5,418 nt of DNA, taken from the NCBI GenBank assembly GCA_016212685.1, contig JACREW010000041.1, positions 1 to 5,418 of the forward strand. Direction: 5' to 3'. The position numbers were made by a program, and so were the translations under genes. A model generated the notes under the pieces. It did not search any database and was not told the DNA's origin. It saw only the letters and a program-made list of their open reading frames with translations. Position 1 is the stretch's first letter. Each line of letters begins with the position of its first letter. This DNA is from Nitrospirota bacterium. Its GTDB lineage: Bacteria > Nitrospirota > Thermodesulfovibrionia > Thermodesulfovibrionales > Dissulfurispiraceae. This document shows, one piece after another, positions 4,783 to 5,418 of this stretch.

Positions 4783-4818
4783 CACGGGGAGGCGGGGTCG
4801 TTTCCAGCCGACCCCGTG
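4783..4818. repeat. GC-rich hairpin with two competing stems
   Basis: GGGGTCG (4794-4800) pairs with CGACCCC (4809-4815) around an 8-nt loop. CACGGGG (4783-4789) can instead pair with CCCCGTG (4812-4818), using the same CCCC. The block lies between the toxin-antitoxin promoter and the orphan gene, and no T-run follows on either strand. It stands out from its AT-rich surroundings and looks like another extragenic palindrome. The 150 bp that follow, up to 4968, hold no gene that I can support. Confidence 0.5.
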
Positions 4819-4968
4819 GAGTGACTAGTTGGCAACAGTATTAACTATTTTGGCCTCTGACTTTCTACTCGCCTATAATATCACGGCATGGGTAGAAGAT
4901 AAATCGCAGCATATTCCCATTTTGTACTCTTCTATTTGGAGCCTCTCTCCTTTTCAAACGCAAATTAA

Positions 4969-5295
4969 TTATTTTAGTTTGTTTAGATAATAAATCGCCT
5001 CCCCTAAAAAAGCATCATATTGGATTTTTCCATCATTGCTGAACATATCTGTGCCATCTGTTAGGAGGAATTTGTGTTTACAGATGAGTTTATCATTATT
5101 TGCAAAAAATTTAACGACAAACTCAATGTTGGAGCCGTACTGATGCTTTAAAGCAGTTTTAAATTCATCAACCAAGCTAAATCGTGTAGCTATTTTATGC
5201 CCATCGATATCAAAATAATTTTCTTTTTTGAAATTATCTGTATTAAGGAGTTCAGCAAGACCTGGTAGTCGAATAGCCTGAAAATATTGGCTCAT
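4969..5295 (-). CDS. Hypothetical protein, AT-rich orphan gene
   Basis: I do not recognise this 108-residue protein. From the ATG at 5295-5293 it begins MSQYFQAIRLPGLAELLN and ends FLGEAIYYLNKLK. It has no membrane segment, signal peptide or Cys motif. The middle looks like alternating strands, with IEFVVKFFANN and LICKHKFLLTDGTD, and the C-terminus like an amphipathic helix. Residue use looks protein-like rather than random, and the DNA is clearly more AT-rich than dnaE or the chemoreceptor gene, suggesting acquisition. A TTG at 5319 would add eight residues. The frame stays open back to a stop at 5379-5377. Neither start has a Shine-Dalgarno, so the gene could be the 3' remnant of a longer one. 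It is more likely real than not. Confidence 0.55.
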   Translation of the reverse strand: MSQYFQAIRLPGLAELLNTDNFKKENYFDIDGHKIATRFSLVDEFKTALKHQYGSNIEFVVKFFANNDKLICKHKFLLTDGTDMFSNDGKIQYDAFLGEAIYYLNKLK

Positions 5296-5418
5296 CGTGT
5301 AAGAGAGTGGGTAAAGCAAGCGGCTTTTATGGCAGGGAAGGCATAACTGACAAAGATTTGAGGGTTTTAAAAGAGGCTAAAAATCTGGCATGATAACTGG
5401 ATGCAAAAAAAGAGGCGA
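5296..5418. other. Right-edge region without a supported gene
   Basis: This stretch is upstream of the orphan gene. AAAAGAGGC occurs twice in direct orientation (5369-5377 and 5408-5416), 39 bp apart. Two ATGs near the edge (5390 and 5401, plus strand) open frames that leave the window after a few codons and have no ribosome site, so no gene can be called. Confidence 0.3.

Noticed and set aside
4874..4879. Perfect TATAAT on the plus strand with TTGGCC 18 nt upstream
   Set aside because: No plus-strand gene follows and the region is AT-rich, so a chance match is likely. It could only make an antisense RNA to the orphan gene.

Overview
The window looks like chromosomal DNA from a Gram-negative, mid-GC bacterium with c-type cytochromes and a chemotaxis system. 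A Nitrospirota or Desulfobacterota (former Deltaproteobacteria) origin is my best guess. It rests on the periplasmic haem-c chemoreceptor and on GC-rich palindromic repeats between genes, and no marker here proves it.

Layout, left to right. Positions 1-683 (minus) hold the first 227 codons of dnaE, the replicative DNA polymerase III alpha subunit, running off the left edge. Divergent from it at 919-1446 (plus) is a short P-loop kinase of the APS-kinase (CysC) family with altered substrate motifs. The 235-bp gap between them is filled by a nested set of inverted repeats bounded by 13-bp perfect inverted ends. The kinase converges on, and overlaps by 14 bp, a methyl-accepting chemotaxis protein at 1433-3052 (minus) whose periplasmic part carries a CXXCH haem-c site. 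A perfect 12-bp hairpin inside the kinase reading frame sits just past the chemoreceptor stop codon and may end its transcript.

The 456-bp gap at 3053-3508 has no credible gene. It holds a tandem 11-bp repeat next to the chemoreceptor start, two inverted copies of a 10-mer, a GC-rich hairpin repeat, an extended -10 promoter and a 65-bp three-hairpin repeat. The last two lie ahead of an isochorismatase-family hydrolase at 3509-4060 (plus). The right part is accessory in character. A ParE/RelE toxin (4128-4421) and a Phd/YefM antitoxin (4418-4699), both on minus, form a translationally coupled module. They are followed by a hairpin repeat and an AT-rich orphan gene at 4969-5295 (minus).

The genes do not form one pathway. 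The chemoreceptor probably couples a redox or ligand state sensed at periplasmic haem to CheA/CheW elsewhere in the genome. The toxin-antitoxin pair is self-contained. The kinase and the hydrolase stand alone, with no sulfate-assimilation or siderophore genes beside them. I see no CRISPR array, no rRNA or tRNA gene and no transposase. The most notable items are the haem-c chemoreceptor, the divergent kinase, and the repeat architecture in the two intergenic regions.
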